Shown: positions 9,304 to 19,811, numbered from the stretch's first letter. The stretch: DNA of 64,000 bases from Curtobacterium sp. VKM Ac-2865 (GCF_015350905.1 NZ_JADKRZ010000003.1:186001-250000); one strand, 5' to 3'. Notes: generated by a model from the letters alone, not told the origin. Made by a program: numbers and translations.

Positions 9304-9747
9304 TCAGGTGCGGTCGTCGGCGGTCGCCGTCGGGGTCTGCTCGTCGCGGACCCGCTCGACCTCGGCATCGACGGCACGTCGCCGGTGCCGGATGGCCGCC
9401 ACGAGGAGACCGAGAGCGCCGAGGACCATCATCACCCCGCCGAGCACCGCGCCCGGGACCACGCTGTCCGTGCGGTCGTCGTTGCTCAGACCAACCGCCC
9501 CGAGGACCAGCGACAGGCCGACGCCCAGCAGCACCATCGAAGCGGACAGCCACCAGAACACCGGGCGCCGCACGTCGATCCGCCGGCGGTCCGTGAACGA
9601 GACCGCGGCGAACACGGCCCAGCCGATCGACGCGGTGGACGTCACGCGGAACCACGGTTCGAGCAAGACCACCGCTGCGATGCACACGACCGCACCCCCG
9701 ACGGCCCAGAGCCACCAGCCCCTGGTCCCTGTCTGCCGTTCCCTCAT
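9304..9747 (-). CDS. Small four-segment membrane protein of unknown function
   Basis: The 147-residue product has about four hydrophobic segments (WLWAVGGAVVCIAAVVLLE, FWWLSASMVLLGVGLSLVLG and VLGGVMMVLGALGLLVAAI among them), then a charged C-terminal tail with RHRRRAVDAEVERVRDEQ. I recognise no family. It converges with the iminopeptidase (nine bases between stops) and diverges from the NERD gene. Confidence 0.7.
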   Translation of the reverse strand: MRERQTGTRGWWLWAVGGAVVCIAAVVLLEPWFRVTSTASIGWAVFAAVSFTDRRRIDVRRPVFWWLSASMVLLGVGLSLVLGAVGLSNDDRTDSVVPGAVLGGVMMVLGALGLLVAAIRHRRRAVDAEVERVRDEQTPTATADDRT

Positions 9748-9832
9748 GCGCTCACCGTACCGACGGCGGCGGCGAGGGGACGCGCCGACGCGGGACGAGC
9801 CTCCAGGCCCGTCCGCGTGGTGGGGTGGTCCC

Positions 9833-10810
9833 ATGACCAGCGCCATCGTGCCGTGGGTGGTCGCCGGGGGGCTCGCCGTCGTGGTGGTCGTCCTGGTGCT
9901 CCTCCTGCAGCGCCACCGATCCTCTGCCCGCTCCGCACTCGAGGCCGCCGAGCAGGCCCGCCGCGACGAACTCGCCCGACGTGAGTCGGAGCACCGCGAG
10001 GCGACCGCCCGCGTCGAGGCGGACCGCGACCGGCAGGTCGCCGCGGCCGATGCCGAACGGCGTGACGCGCGCACCGAGGCGGAGCAGAGCCGCGCCTTCG
10101 CCCGCAAGGGCATGCAGTGGGAAGCCGGGTCGGAGCAGGCGATCCTGCAGGCCTGCCGAGGCGCTGGCGTCAACGGCGTGCTGATGACCAACGTCGTCTT
10201 CATGCCCGTCGGCGAGACGGAGTCGGGCTCGTATCGGCAGTTCGTCGCGCAGGCGGACCACGTGCTCGTCTCGGAGTCCGGCCGCGGGCTGGTCATCGAG
10301 AGCAAGCGCTGGGGCGGCATCGTGTTCGACGGCCGCAAGCCGAGCGCGGTGCACCCGGCGTTCCGCTCCCTGGTCGACGAGTCGTCGCTCGTGCCGCCGT
10401 TCGCCGTGCAGGTGCAGAGCCGGAAGGTCCTCAACCACGAGGAGGAGGCCGAGAACTGGTGGCGCGTCCGGGTGCAGGCGAAGGGGGCATCACCCGCGCA
10501 GCAGGTCCGGACCCAGGCCCGGCGGCTCGCGAAGTTCGTCGACGAGCACACCGGCACCGCCCGCACGTGGTTCGACACGTGCGTCTACTACTCGTCGCCG
10601 TCGGCCACCGCGTTCGTGCAGTCCGAGGACCGCAGCGGCACCGTCACGACCCGCGTGGTGACGAACGACCACGAGCTGCAGTCCGCGCTGGCGGCGTGGG
10701 CGGCGAAGGACTCGGTGCCGAACCGTGCCCGGGCGGACGCCGTCGTCCGGGTCCTCGCCGGGCAGGGTGCGCACGCGGTCACGGTCGGGTCGTACCGGCT
10801 GCCCGAGTGA
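9833..10810 (+). CDS. Membrane-anchored NERD-domain protein
   Basis: This 325-residue protein starts with one transmembrane segment (VPWVVAGGLAVVVVVLVLLL), then a basic/acidic coiled-coil stretch (residues about 30-95, rich in A, E and R) and a NERD domain. Visible NERD motifs are GMQWEAGSEQAIL, ADHVLVSESGRGLVIESKRW and QVRTQARRL; the D...E-x-K pattern resembles the restriction-endonuclease fold. NERD means nuclease-related, and activity is unproven for most members. Start ATG 9833 follows a G-rich stretch acting as ribosome site. The spacer before it holds a GAGCCTCCAGGCC half-copy of the P44 repeat. Confidence 0.82.
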   Translation: MTSAIVPWVVAGGLAVVVVVLVLLLQRHRSSARSALEAAEQARRDELARRESEHREATARVEADRDRQVAAADAERRDARTEAEQSRAFARKGMQWEAGSEQAILQACRGAGVNGVLMTNVVFMPVGETESGSYRQFVAQADHVLVSESGRGLVIESKRWGGIVFDGRKPSAVHPAFRSLVDESSLVPPFAVQVQSRKVLNHEEEAENWWRVRVQAKGASPAQQVRTQARRLAKFVDEHTGTARTWFDTCVYYSSPSATAFVQSEDRSGTVTTRVVTNDHELQSALAAWAAKDSVPNRARADAVVRVLAGQGAHAVTVGSYRLPE

Positions 10811-10867
10811 CGGCGTCGCCGACGGGGTGGCCGGGCCACGTCGGCGACGCGGCCCGGCTCGGCTCGG

Positions 10868-11481
10868 CTAGCTGACCGCCCGGAGCGCGTCCGCGATCGT
10901 CGCCAGGGCGGAGTCGATCTCGTCGGCGACCCGCTCGTGGGTGGCCTCGGAGCGGCGGTAGGGGTCGTCCACGTCGTCGTCGGCGGGATCGGCGGGCGGC
11001 GGCACGACCCCACGGAGCCGGGCGACCCGGTCGACGAGGTCCTGCGGGGAGTGCACGTCCGCCAGGTCGCCGGGTTCCAGCCCGTCGAGCACCCGGGCGA
11101 ACTGCTTGATCGTGAACGTCCGACGCGAGGCCCGCGGCGCGAGCGTCACGACGGCCGCGCGGTGCGAGCGCTCGGCCGTGAGCACGAGGTCCGCACCCTC
11201 CACGATCCCGGCGGTCAGGTACCGGGAGCGGTGGGCCGACGGGTCGCCACCGAGCCGACGGGACTGCGCCGCGGCGGTGTCGTCCATCGCGGCACCGTCG
11301 TCAGCGATGGTCCCAGCGGACTCGACGACGAAGCCGGACGCAGCACCGGAGCCGGACGCAGCCCCGGACCCGGACGCGGCCCCGACCGCAGCCGGTGCGC
11401 CGGATGCCAGCCGGGCCTCCAGGACCTGCGCGCCGAGCGGCGACCGACAGATGTTGCCGCTGCAGACGAACAGGACGCGCA

Positions 11482-11482
<1 letters not shown>
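10868..11482 (-). CDS. Low-molecular-weight protein tyrosine phosphatase with a Gly/Ser/Ala insertion
   Basis: The N terminus MRVLFVCSGNICRSPLGAQV is the LMW-PTP phosphate loop (C7-X5-R13), and VDDPYRRS near residue 172 carries the general-acid aspartate in a DPY context. At 204 residues it is longer than the usual 150-170. The extra length comes from a repetitive stretch (ASGSGAA repeated, residues about 28-50) and an expanded region before the acid loop. It overlaps purA by one base (TGATG) and is co-transcribed with it. Family members often reverse BY-kinase phosphorylation in capsule systems; the tyrosine kinase 5 kb away makes that attractive, but it is only an inference. Confidence 0.88.
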
Positions 11483-12780
<1,298 letters not shown>

Positions 12781-13159
12781 CTGGTTCTCCTCACGTTGGC
12801 GGAGGACCTCACACGGCGTCGGGCCGGTGGTCCACCCGAGTCTATCGGACGTCCATCTCCGCGTCACCGGGACGACCGACGGACCCGGGGCGCTCCGCGG
12901 ACCGACGGCAGTCCGCGAACCGCACCACGCCGGAGCACGCTGACCCCTGTGGCCCCCAGAACGGGGGACAATCCGTTCCGAGTCGGAACGATCCCGCGGT
13001 TTCGTCGTAGTGTTCGATCGGTGTCGTTCAACTGACGATGCCTCGGGGTTTCCCGCCCCAACTTCCCGGTGCCTCATCCGTGCGGCATCGACCGGTGGTC
13101 ACCCGAGCACCGGAGCCCGATCGCCGTGCCATGTGCAGCACGGAGAGAGCAGTTCATCG
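12781..13159. promoter_or_regulatory. 379-base divergent promoter region between purA and the secreted repeat protein
   Basis: On the minus strand TAGACT (12844-12839) with GTGACG seventeen bases upstream is a reasonable purA promoter. On the plus strand a perfect 15-base palindrome GTTCCGAGTCGGAAC (12975-12989) sits upstream of TAGTGT (13008-13013), which may be the -10 for the secreted protein, giving a leader of about 140 bases before ATG 13160. A small CCCCC/GGGGG hairpin lies near 12953-12965. No gene is supported. Confidence 0.5.
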
Positions 13160-14449
13160 ATGAACAAGTCCTTCTGGACCAAGAAGGCCCTGGCCCTGCC
13201 GGTCTGCGCCGCGATCGTCCTCGGCGGCGTCGCCATCGGCACCGTTCCCGCCATGGCCGACCCGGCCGACCTCAAGGTCACCAGCCAGACCGTCACCGGC
13301 GGCGTCCTGACCCTCAAGGGCCTCGGCACCCCCGGCGAGAACGTGATCCTGCAGAAGGGCTTCCCGGCGGAGCGCTTCCCGATCGCCGCCGACGGCACCT
13401 GGACGATCACCTACACGCTCCCCGACACCGCGGCGCACACCTACGAGCTCGACCAGCAGAACGGTCTGAACTCCGACGGCAGCACCACGATCACCGTCGC
13501 CGCGCAGGTCGCCTTCGCCATCACGAGCCACACGGTCTCCGGCCGCACGATCACGGCGTCCGGCACCGGCACCCCCGGCAACACGGTGCAGATCGACCCG
13601 CAGTCGGCCCCGATCGCCCGCACCCGCATCGACGGCAACGGCAACTGGTCCTTCACGTACGAGATCCCCGCGAGCGCCGGCACCAGCACGGTGACGTACA
13701 ACGTGCTCGAGGAGAACAACAACTTCCAGGTCCAGGCGCAGGGCAGCTTCACCGCCGCCGCCGAGGCAGCGACCCCGGCCGCGCAGTTCTCGCTGACCAC
13801 CCCGAAGAACGGCACGACCGTCGGGTCGCGCACCGTCACCTTCACGGGCACCGGCACCCCCGGCGACCTGGTCAACACCCTGAACGCCGCGGGCGACCGC
13901 GTCGCGCCGCAGGTGCTCGTCGCGGCCGACGGCTCATGGACCACCACGGGCACCTTCGCCGACGACGCGCCCGTCGTGCAGAACCTGTCCGTCAACCAGG
14001 TCGGTGGCGGCCAGGGCCAGGGCACCGTGTCCTTCACGATCACCCTGCCGGCAGCGGAGACCGCCCCGGTCGCCACGCCCCTGACGCTGGTCACCCCGAC
14101 CGACGGCTCCAAGGTCGCGTCGCGCACCGTGACCTACTCGGGCAAGGGCACCCCCGGTGACGCGATCGCCGTGGTCAGCTCCGCCGGTGACGTCGTCGCC
14201 CCGGCCACCATCGTGGCGGCGGACGGCTCGTGGACCACCACGGGCACGTTCTCCGACTCGGCGGCGACCACGCAGGACCTGACGGTCGGAGAGGTCGACG
14301 CCGACCTCACCGTCGTCGACTCGATCGACTTCTCGATCATCCTGCCCGCCGTCGCGACCGGCACCACGCCGGGTACCGGCACCGGCACCGGCACCGCGCC
14401 GGTCACCGGCACCCGTCCGGCCGGCACCCTCCCGGTCGTCGCAGGCTAG
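13160..14449 (+). CDS. Secreted protein with four tandem Ig-like repeats and LPVVAG C terminus
   Basis: A 429-residue exported protein: signal peptide about residues 1-34 (basic start, hydrophobic core, cleavage after PAMA). Four repeats of about 95 residues follow, each with a GTGTPG-type turn and a DGxWTxTxTxxD strand (DGTWTITYTLPD, DGNGNWSFTYEIP, DGSWTTTGTFADD, DGSWTTTGTFSDS). They resemble bacterial Ig-like adhesive domains. A Thr/Gly/Pro-rich tail ends TRPAGTLPVVAG, with no membrane anchor after it. RBS GGAGAGAG precedes the ATG. It is followed by a terminator and a cell-wall L,D-transpeptidase. Function unknown; a surface or wall-associated role is likely. Confidence 0.85.
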   Translation: MNKSFWTKKALALPVCAAIVLGGVAIGTVPAMADPADLKVTSQTVTGGVLTLKGLGTPGENVILQKGFPAERFPIAADGTWTITYTLPDTAAHTYELDQQNGLNSDGSTTITVAAQVAFAITSHTVSGRTITASGTGTPGNTVQIDPQSAPIARTRIDGNGNWSFTYEIPASAGTSTVTYNVLEENNNFQVQAQGSFTAAAEAATPAAQFSLTTPKNGTTVGSRTVTFTGTGTPGDLVNTLNAAGDRVAPQVLVAADGSWTTTGTFADDAPVVQNLSVNQVGGGQGQGTVSFTITLPAAETAPVATPLTLVTPTDGSKVASRTVTYSGKGTPGDAIAVVSSAGDVVAPATIVAADGSWTTTGTFSDSAATTQDLTVGEVDADLTVVDSIDFSIILPAVATGTTPGTGTGTGTAPVTGTRPAGTLPVVAG

Positions 14450-14468
14450 TCACACCAGATCCGCAGAC

Positions 14469-14495
14469 GGGGGCACGACCATCGGTCGTGCCCCC
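14469..14495 (+). terminator. Intrinsic terminator hairpin
   Basis: A perfect 12-base stem (GGGGGCACGACC paired with GGTCGTGCCCCC) with a three-base loop lies 20 bases after the stop of the secreted repeat protein and just before the transpeptidase. There is no U-tract, which is normal for high-GC actinobacteria. Confidence 0.85.
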
Positions 14496-14523
14496 GTTCG
14501 CGTTCCATCGAAGGAACCACCGC

Positions 14524-15402
14524 ATGCCCCGCACCCGCACCGTCCGGGTGGCGAGCACCACGCTCGCCGCCGCGCTCCTGCTCACCCTCGGGCTGACCGC
14601 CTGCACCGCGCAGGACACCACGACGAGCACGAAGCCGACGACGACCCGGAGCGCGACGCCGACGGCGGACCCGTACCGAGCACCGAGCGCGGCGGTCGTC
14701 TCGACTCTGCCCGAGGCGGCGTACAACGCCGTCATCGGCGGACTGCTCCCCTACTACGACGCCAAGATCCCGAAGACCGCGGACGAGTCCTACACGATCG
14801 CCGCCGACGCGCCGCTCTACGGCGACGACCGCACGAAGCCGGTCGCGCGGCTCGCGGCGAAGAACTTCCTGGGTGACCCCACGGTGGTCGTCCCCGTCCA
14901 GGTGTCCGGCGCGTGGGCGATGGTGATGACGCCGGCACGCCAGGCGCTCCCGTCAGCCGTGAAGTCCGGCGCCGCAGCGCAGAGTGCCGCGTGGGTCCGC
15001 CGTGACCTGCTGACGAAGAAGACCTCGCTGCAGGACCACGTCGTGATCTCGGTCGGCAAGCAGACCGTCGCGATCGTGGGGTCGGACGGCAAGACCGTCA
15101 AGGAGTTCCCGGCCGGTGTCGGTGCGGGCGGCACCCCGACCCCGACGGGCGTGATCGGGTACATCCAGGCCCGCTACCTCGACCCGGCGCAGAACCAGAC
15201 GGTGCACCCCATCCAGCTGACGACGCTGCACTCGTCGGCGGCCGACGAACCGTACGGCGGCAACGACGGCGGTCTGATCGGCGTGCACTACGAGTCCGTC
15301 GCCCGCGGTGCGGTGTCGCACGGGTGCGTCCGACTCGACGGTGCCGCCGTCGACGCGGTCAACGCCCTGCCCCTCGGCACGGTCGTGCAGATCGTCGCCT
15401 AG
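14524..15402 (+). CDS. Lipoprotein L,D-transpeptidase (YkuD family)
   Basis: 292 residues. The signal peptide ends in the lipobox LGLTAC, predicting lipidation at Cys26 or so, followed by a Thr-rich linker. The C-terminal YkuD domain (about residues 170-292) has HVVISVGKQTVAIVG at its start, GTPTPTGVIGYI and the catalytic SHGCVRL motif. Such enzymes make 3-3 peptidoglycan cross-links or attach proteins to the wall from the outer face of the membrane. RBS AAGGA lies upstream of ATG 14524. Its neighbour upstream is the exported repeat protein, which could be a wall protein. Confidence 0.93.
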   Translation: MPRTRTVRVASTTLAAALLLTLGLTACTAQDTTTSTKPTTTRSATPTADPYRAPSAAVVSTLPEAAYNAVIGGLLPYYDAKIPKTADESYTIAADAPLYGDDRTKPVARLAAKNFLGDPTVVVPVQVSGAWAMVMTPARQALPSAVKSGAAAQSAAWVRRDLLTKKTSLQDHVVISVGKQTVAIVGSDGKTVKEFPAGVGAGGTPTPTGVIGYIQARYLDPAQNQTVHPIQLTTLHSSAADEPYGGNDGGLIGVHYESVARGAVSHGCVRLDGAAVDAVNALPLGTVVQIVA

Positions 15403-15491
15403 CGATCGGCCCCGTCGCCCGACGCTGGACCCACTCTCGGCATCCGACGAGCAGCGTTGGCCTCCCAGACCCACGACGACAAGGAGCACCA

Positions 15492-15665
15492 ATGAGTGAC
15501 CTCGGTGACAAGGCGAAGGACTTCCTGGACAGCGACAAGGGCGAGAAGGCGACGGACGCCGGTCTCGACAAGGCCTCGGACGCGGCCGACAAGGCCACCG
15601 GTGGTGGCCACGGCGACCAGATCGACAAGGCGGCGGACGCCGCCGACGGCAAGATCGGTCACTGA
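15492..15665 (+). CDS. MT0933-like antitoxin-family small protein, no adjacent toxin
   Basis: 57 residues starting MSDLGDKAKDFLDSDKGEKA and containing the TGGGHGDQIDKAADAADGK tail. This charged, Lys/Asp/Ala-rich sequence matches what I know of the MT0933-like antitoxin family (also called Rv0909-like). RBS AAGGAG is well placed. No toxin gene is next to it, so an antitoxin role is doubtful here and it may act as a small stress protein. It ends just before a perfect P44 palindrome. Confidence 0.75.
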   Translation: MSDLGDKAKDFLDSDKGEKATDAGLDKASDAADKATGGGHGDQIDKAADAADGKIGH

Positions 15666-15679
15666 CCGGCACGACGAAC

Positions 15680-15719
15680 GACGGGAGGCTCCCCACCAGC
15701 TGGTGGGGAGCCTCCCGTC
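15680..15719. repeat. Palindromic element P44, copy 2 (perfect 40-base palindrome)
   Basis: GACGGGAGGCTCCCCACCAG is followed directly by its exact reverse complement. It lies 15 bases after the stop of the small antitoxin-like gene and before the convergent 56-codon gene, so it probably terminates both. Confidence 0.85.
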
Positions 15720-15738
15720 TGTGCTCGTGGTTCCTGGA

Positions 15739-15909
15739 TCAGCCGCGGAAGAAGTCGGCGTAGCTGGGGTCGCCCACCGGCTGGTTGTGGCCCGGCTGCG
15801 CGAGGCGCTCCTCGACCATCGCCTGGATGACGTCCGGCGGGGTGAGCCCACGGCGGCGCCACTCGAGGGGGTTCTGACGGAGCTGCATCAGGGGGTTCGT
15901 CGCTGCCAT
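15739..15909 (-). CDS. Small basic/acidic protein of 56 residues
   Basis: An ATG at 15909 opens 56 codons on the minus strand: it begins MAATNPLMQLRQNPLEWRR and ends PVGDPSYADFFRG. The residue mix is balanced and unlike the Arg/Pro-rich translations of non-coding frames in this genome, and the C-terminal palindrome serves as its terminator. I do not recognise the family; similar short proteins with an NPLxWRRRGLTPxDV pattern may exist in relatives. No ribosome site stands out (GGAGCC is four bases before the ATG). Confidence 0.55.
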   Translation of the reverse strand: MAATNPLMQLRQNPLEWRRRGLTPPDVIQAMVEERLAQPGHNQPVGDPSYADFFRG

Positions 15910-16015
15910 GGCTCCACCGTGGCACCGTGTCGCTAGTTTGTCTAACTACCTGTCCGAGAGCCGCACTCAGAGGTCCCCCGGGGCGGTCCGGGTGCGTTCA
16001 CGGGACAGGGACGCG

Positions 16016-16076
16016 ATCGAGGGAGCAGCAATCGTCGGGCCCGGGGGTGCGACCCGACGATTCCTGCTCCCTCGAT
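16016..16076. terminator. Large hairpin terminator after the subtilase gene
   Basis: Two 24-base arms, starting ATCGAGGGAGCAG and ending CTGCTCCCTCGAT, pair with a single mismatch around a 13-base loop. The hairpin starts 20 bases beyond the subtilase stop codon (minus strand), where a terminator is expected. Confidence 0.8.
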
Positions 16077-16095
16077 GTGGAGCGAGCGTTTGGTG

Positions 16096-19000
16096 CTAGC
16101 GCTTGGCCACCACTGCGGTCTGGGCGGAGGTCGCCGAGCCGTTCTGGTAGCCCTTCGCCGACGCGGTCACCCGGACCTGGAAGCGGTGTCCCGCGTCCGA
16201 GGAACCGAGCTTGTACGTCTTCTCGTCGGCACCCTCGACGGCGACGCCGTCACGGAGCCACTGGAAGGCGTACGTGACACCGCGGGCGTTCCAGTCGCCG
16301 GGCTTGGCGGTCAGCTTCTTGCCGACCGTCGGTGTGCCCGACACGGTCACCGCGCTGCCCTCGCGGAGCGCCAGGACCGGTGCCGCGACCGAGGTCGACA
16401 GCACGTCCGCCTGGTCGCCGACCGCGTTGTGCAGGTGCAGCAGGAGGACCCGGGGGGTCGTCGTGCTGTCAGCGGCACGGGTCACCTGGAGCGCACCGGT
16501 GTCGGAGAACAGCACGCCGGCAGTCCCGCCCTGGGCGAACGCGAGCCCGGGTGCGGACGGGTCGAACGTGGCCGTCGAGGTCTCGTCGACCACCGCCGAA
16601 CCGCTCGTCGCCTGGGCCGGTGCGTACGCCGACTCGGTGAGCACCGAGTAGTCGAACGCTCCGGTGACGCCGATGGCCTGCTGCGAGACCGTCAGCACCT
16701 TCACCGCGCTGTCGAACGTGTTGACGTCCTGCCCGGGCGCCCCGCCGTTCAGCGGCTGCGCGTCGAGCGTCTTCCCCGTGGCGAGGTCGATCGTCGTCGC
16801 GAGGGTGGCGTCCACCGCCGCCGACTTGGCGTCGTACAGCAGGTAGTCCGGCGTGCCGTCGCGGTTCGCGTCGATGAGCACCTCGACGTTGGTCACGGCG
16901 CCGGGGTTGGCGTCGGGACCGGCCGTCTGCACGCCGAACGCGAGCGTGCCGTCAGCCGCACTCGCACCGAACGTGCGCACGTCGGCCGCCTGCAGCGACT
17001 GCTTCGCCGAGCCGTCCGGGAACGACTCCTGCGGGTCGGTGCCGCCGAGGACGAACGGGGCCACGAGGGCACCGTTGACTCCGCGACCGGCCAGCTCGAG
17101 GTCGGCCGTCGACGATGCCGCAGCGAAGGTGACGTCCGAACCGTGCACCGCGCTGACCGCCTTCGGGGCTGCGTAGGTCGCCAGGCGCAGCGGGTTGTAC
17201 CGCTTCTCCGTCGGCGTGAACGTCACGAGACCGGTGGCCGCGGCGACGAACTCCCGCTGGTAGCCCTGCTCGACCGACTCCTGGGTGGGGTCGATCGTGC
17301 GGGACAACTTCGTCGGGTCGGCGATCGTCATCGTCAGGGTGACGGTGGCGGTGCCGTGCGGGACGACCGTGACGCGCGGCTTGTCGACCGAGAACGCGAC
17401 GCCGCCCTGGGCGACGCGGGACTCGTAGGCCACGTCGTACGTGTGGGGTCGGCCGTCGGTGTTCCGGATCTGCAGGGTGCGCTTCTCGGTGGTCGGCGAG
17501 GCGACCTCGACGACGCCGAACGACGCCGTGACGAGCTGGTCGTTCTCGACGCTCCGCACCGTGGTGCCGGCGGTGACCGCCTGGAGCGCGTCGACGCGGC
17601 CGGTGCCCTGTCGGAGCAGCGTGGCGGTGCCGTCACCGTCGCGGACGTCGTGCGTCGCCGTGTTCATCAGTGTCGCCTTGACGTCGGGAGCCGACCACGT
17701 CGGGTGGGACTCGAACGTGAGCGCGGCGATGCCCGCCACGTCCGGCGTCGCCATCGAGGTGCCGCTCATCGACATGCGGCCGTCACCGGTGCCGTTGGCC
17801 GCGGAGATCACGTTGACCCCGGGGCCGGCGATGTCCGGCTTGACGATGTCGTCGAACGAACCGTGGACACCACGGCTGGTGAACTGCGCGAGCGTGTTCA
17901 CCGCGTCGGCGTCGGTCGCGAGCTGGAAGCCCTTGAGCTCGTCGGCGAACTGCACGTGCAGGGTCCCGGCCTGGGCAGCGGCCTGGAGGCTCGCCGCGCT
18001 GTCCTTGGTCAGTTCGGCACCCGGGATGGTCGTGTTCCCCGCGATGCCGCTGTCGAAGGTGTTGATCGTCCCGGCGAGCAGGACGCCGACACCGCCGGCG
18101 GCCTGGACGTTGTTGAACCGGACACCGGAACCGCACTCGAGGGCGCCGTCCGTCCACTTCAGCCAGACGACCTTGCCCGTGACGGCTGCGGCGTCCGCGG
18201 CACTGAACGCGGCACACCCGTCGATGTTCGTGGTCGGGACGACGACGTCGCCCTCGACCGGCAGCGTGCCCTGGTAGTTCTGCGAGTACTGCGCGGCGTA
18301 GGTCTTCGCGACGTCCGCCGGGGCGGTCGCGCGGACACCGTCGAACAGGCTCTGGCCGGTGGCGCTCGCGGCGACCGTGAGGGCGCCCTCCGCGTTGCCC
18401 GGCGAGCCGCCGATGTCGGTGAAGTCGTCGGCGTTGCCCGAGGCGATCACGGGCAGGACACCGCGGGCGGTGAGCGCGTCGATCTTCGCGTTGTCGGGGT
18501 CGTCCGGTGCGCCGTAGTCGGAGCCGAGCGACAGGTTGAGGACGTTGATGTCCTTGCCCTCGGTGAGCGCCTGGCCCACCCAGTCGAGCGCGGCGCCCGT
18601 GACGTCGGTCGAACCGCCGGCGTCACCGAAGACCTTGAGGGCGTAGAGGCCGGCCTCGGGCGCGGTGCCCGGACCGATCCACATGTCCTGGACCTTCTGC
18701 GCGGTCAGCTTCTTGTAGCTGCCCGTGAAGGTCGCCTTGTCGGCGGTCAGGCCGTAGCCGGCGATGGTGCCGGAGACGTGCGTGCCGTGATCGCCGCCCT
18801 TGCCGTCGATGGGGTTCTCGTCCGGCGCCGGGGTCGGGTCGTACGCGGGGCTCGACGGGTCGGCGTTGTACGTGGGGCCGGCGAAGTCGTGGCCGCCGAG
18901 GAACTTGTCGGCGTCGAACCAGCTGGGGTCCGGCGCACTCGTGCTCGCCAGTGCCGCGTCGTAGGCAGCCGCCGTGCCGGGGCCACCGAAGTCGGCCTGC

Positions 19001-19695
19001 GTGTAGTCGAGGCCGGTGTCGAGCACGGCGACGTTGACGCCCTTGCCCGTGTGGCCGGTCTGCTGCCAAGCGTCGAGCGAGCGCGTGTAGATGTCGCTCG
19101 CCGCGTTCTTCGGGGCGACGCCGTCGACGCCGGGCTCGACCGCGTCGGGGTCGACGCCGCTCGGGGTGGAGCCGGCGGCCTCGGTGCTGGTCGGGTCGAC
19201 GATCTTCTTCGGCGTCAGCGGGATGACGCTGGCGACGTCGGACCGCTCGGCGATCTCCTTGAGCGCCGAGACGTCCGCGACGACGGCGACACCGGGGACG
19301 GTGTACTCGGTCGCGTAGAGCTCGGTCGCGTCACCGTCGGCCTGCTTGACCGCGGCGCGGACCTTCGCGACCGTCGAGGTCACCGCGGACAGCCGCTGCT
19401 TGGCTGCCGTCGACGGGGTCTTCGAGCGGGTGAGGTCACCGCCCTTGGCCTTGGCGTCGACCGCCAGGACGCCCTCGCCGGTGGTCCGGACGAAGGCGGC
19501 GACGGTCTTCTGGGGCTTCGCGTCCCGCAGCGGTGCCGCGAGCTTGAGGTCGGCGACCGACAGGCCGGTGGGCGCGGCCGAGGCCGTCCCGCCGAGGGCC
19601 AGGCCGCCGCACGTCAGCGCGCCGGCCGCGACGAGCGCGACCGTGATCCTGCTGATGCTGCGGCGTCTCGGGTCTGGTGAAGTGGGTGGGCGCAC
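16096..19695 (-). CDS. Giant secreted subtilisin-like serine protease
   Basis: 1199 residues. Signal peptide 1-40 (cleavage after TASA), an inhibitor-I9-like propeptide to about 165, then the S8 catalytic domain with Asp226 in VAVLDTGLD, His306 in GDHGTHVSGTIAG, oxyanion Asn420 in ASGN and Ser646 in SMSGTSMATPDVAG. A PA-type insertion lies at about 490-600 between the histidine and serine blocks. Fibronectin/Fn3-like regions follow, and a C-terminal domain with VSGTPTVGKKLTAKPGDW and YAFQWLRDG matches an actinobacterial cell-surface repeat. Start GTG 19695 has GGAG eight bases upstream. It degrades extracellular protein. No neighbour suggests a specific target. Confidence 0.95.
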   Translation of the reverse strand: MRPPTSPDPRRRSISRITVALVAAGALTCGGLALGGTASAAPTGLSVADLKLAAPLRDAKPQKTVAAFVRTTGEGVLAVDAKAKGGDLTRSKTPSTAAKQRLSAVTSTVAKVRAAVKQADGDATELYATEYTVPGVAVVADVSALKEIAERSDVASVIPLTPKKIVDPTSTEAAGSTPSGVDPDAVEPGVDGVAPKNAASDIYTRSLDAWQQTGHTGKGVNVAVLDTGLDYTQADFGGPGTAAAYDAALASTSAPDPSWFDADKFLGGHDFAGPTYNADPSSPAYDPTPAPDENPIDGKGGDHGTHVSGTIAGYGLTADKATFTGSYKKLTAQKVQDMWIGPGTAPEAGLYALKVFGDAGGSTDVTGAALDWVGQALTEGKDINVLNLSLGSDYGAPDDPDNAKIDALTARGVLPVIASGNADDFTDIGGSPGNAEGALTVAASATGQSLFDGVRATAPADVAKTYAAQYSQNYQGTLPVEGDVVVPTTNIDGCAAFSAADAAAVTGKVVWLKWTDGALECGSGVRFNNVQAAGGVGVLLAGTINTFDSGIAGNTTIPGAELTKDSAASLQAAAQAGTLHVQFADELKGFQLATDADAVNTLAQFTSRGVHGSFDDIVKPDIAGPGVNVISAANGTGDGRMSMSGTSMATPDVAGIAALTFESHPTWSAPDVKATLMNTATHDVRDGDGTATLLRQGTGRVDALQAVTAGTTVRSVENDQLVTASFGVVEVASPTTEKRTLQIRNTDGRPHTYDVAYESRVAQGGVAFSVDKPRVTVVPHGTATVTLTMTIADPTKLSRTIDPTQESVEQGYQREFVAAATGLVTFTPTEKRYNPLRLATYAAPKAVSAVHGSDVTFAAASSTADLELAGRGVNGALVAPFVLGGTDPQESFPDGSAKQSLQAADVRTFGASAADGTLAFGVQTAGPDANPGAVTNVEVLIDANRDGTPDYLLYDAKSAAVDATLATTIDLATGKTLDAQPLNGGAPGQDVNTFDSAVKVLTVSQQAIGVTGAFDYSVLTESAYAPAQATSGSAVVDETSTATFDPSAPGLAFAQGGTAGVLFSDTGALQVTRAADSTTTPRVLLLHLHNAVGDQADVLSTSVAAPVLALREGSAVTVSGTPTVGKKLTAKPGDWNARGVTYAFQWLRDGVAVEGADEKTYKLGSSDAGHRFQVRVTASAKGYQNGSATSAQTAVVAKR

Positions 19696-19811
19696 GTGTT
19701 GCTCCGTCCGGTGAGCTGGGGGAATGCCTCTGAAGCTATGTGGCTCCTCTCAGGGCAGGGAGTCGGCACTTTGGGGGACGGCACCCGAACGGGGCACATG
19801 AATCCGTTAAG

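Noticed and set aside
16075-19680. A 1201-codon open frame on the plus strand opposite the subtilase gene
   Set aside because: Its translation is Arg/Gly/Val-rich without domains, and the opposite strand encodes an intact S8 protease with full catalytic triad. Long antisense frames are common when third codon positions are nearly all G or C.
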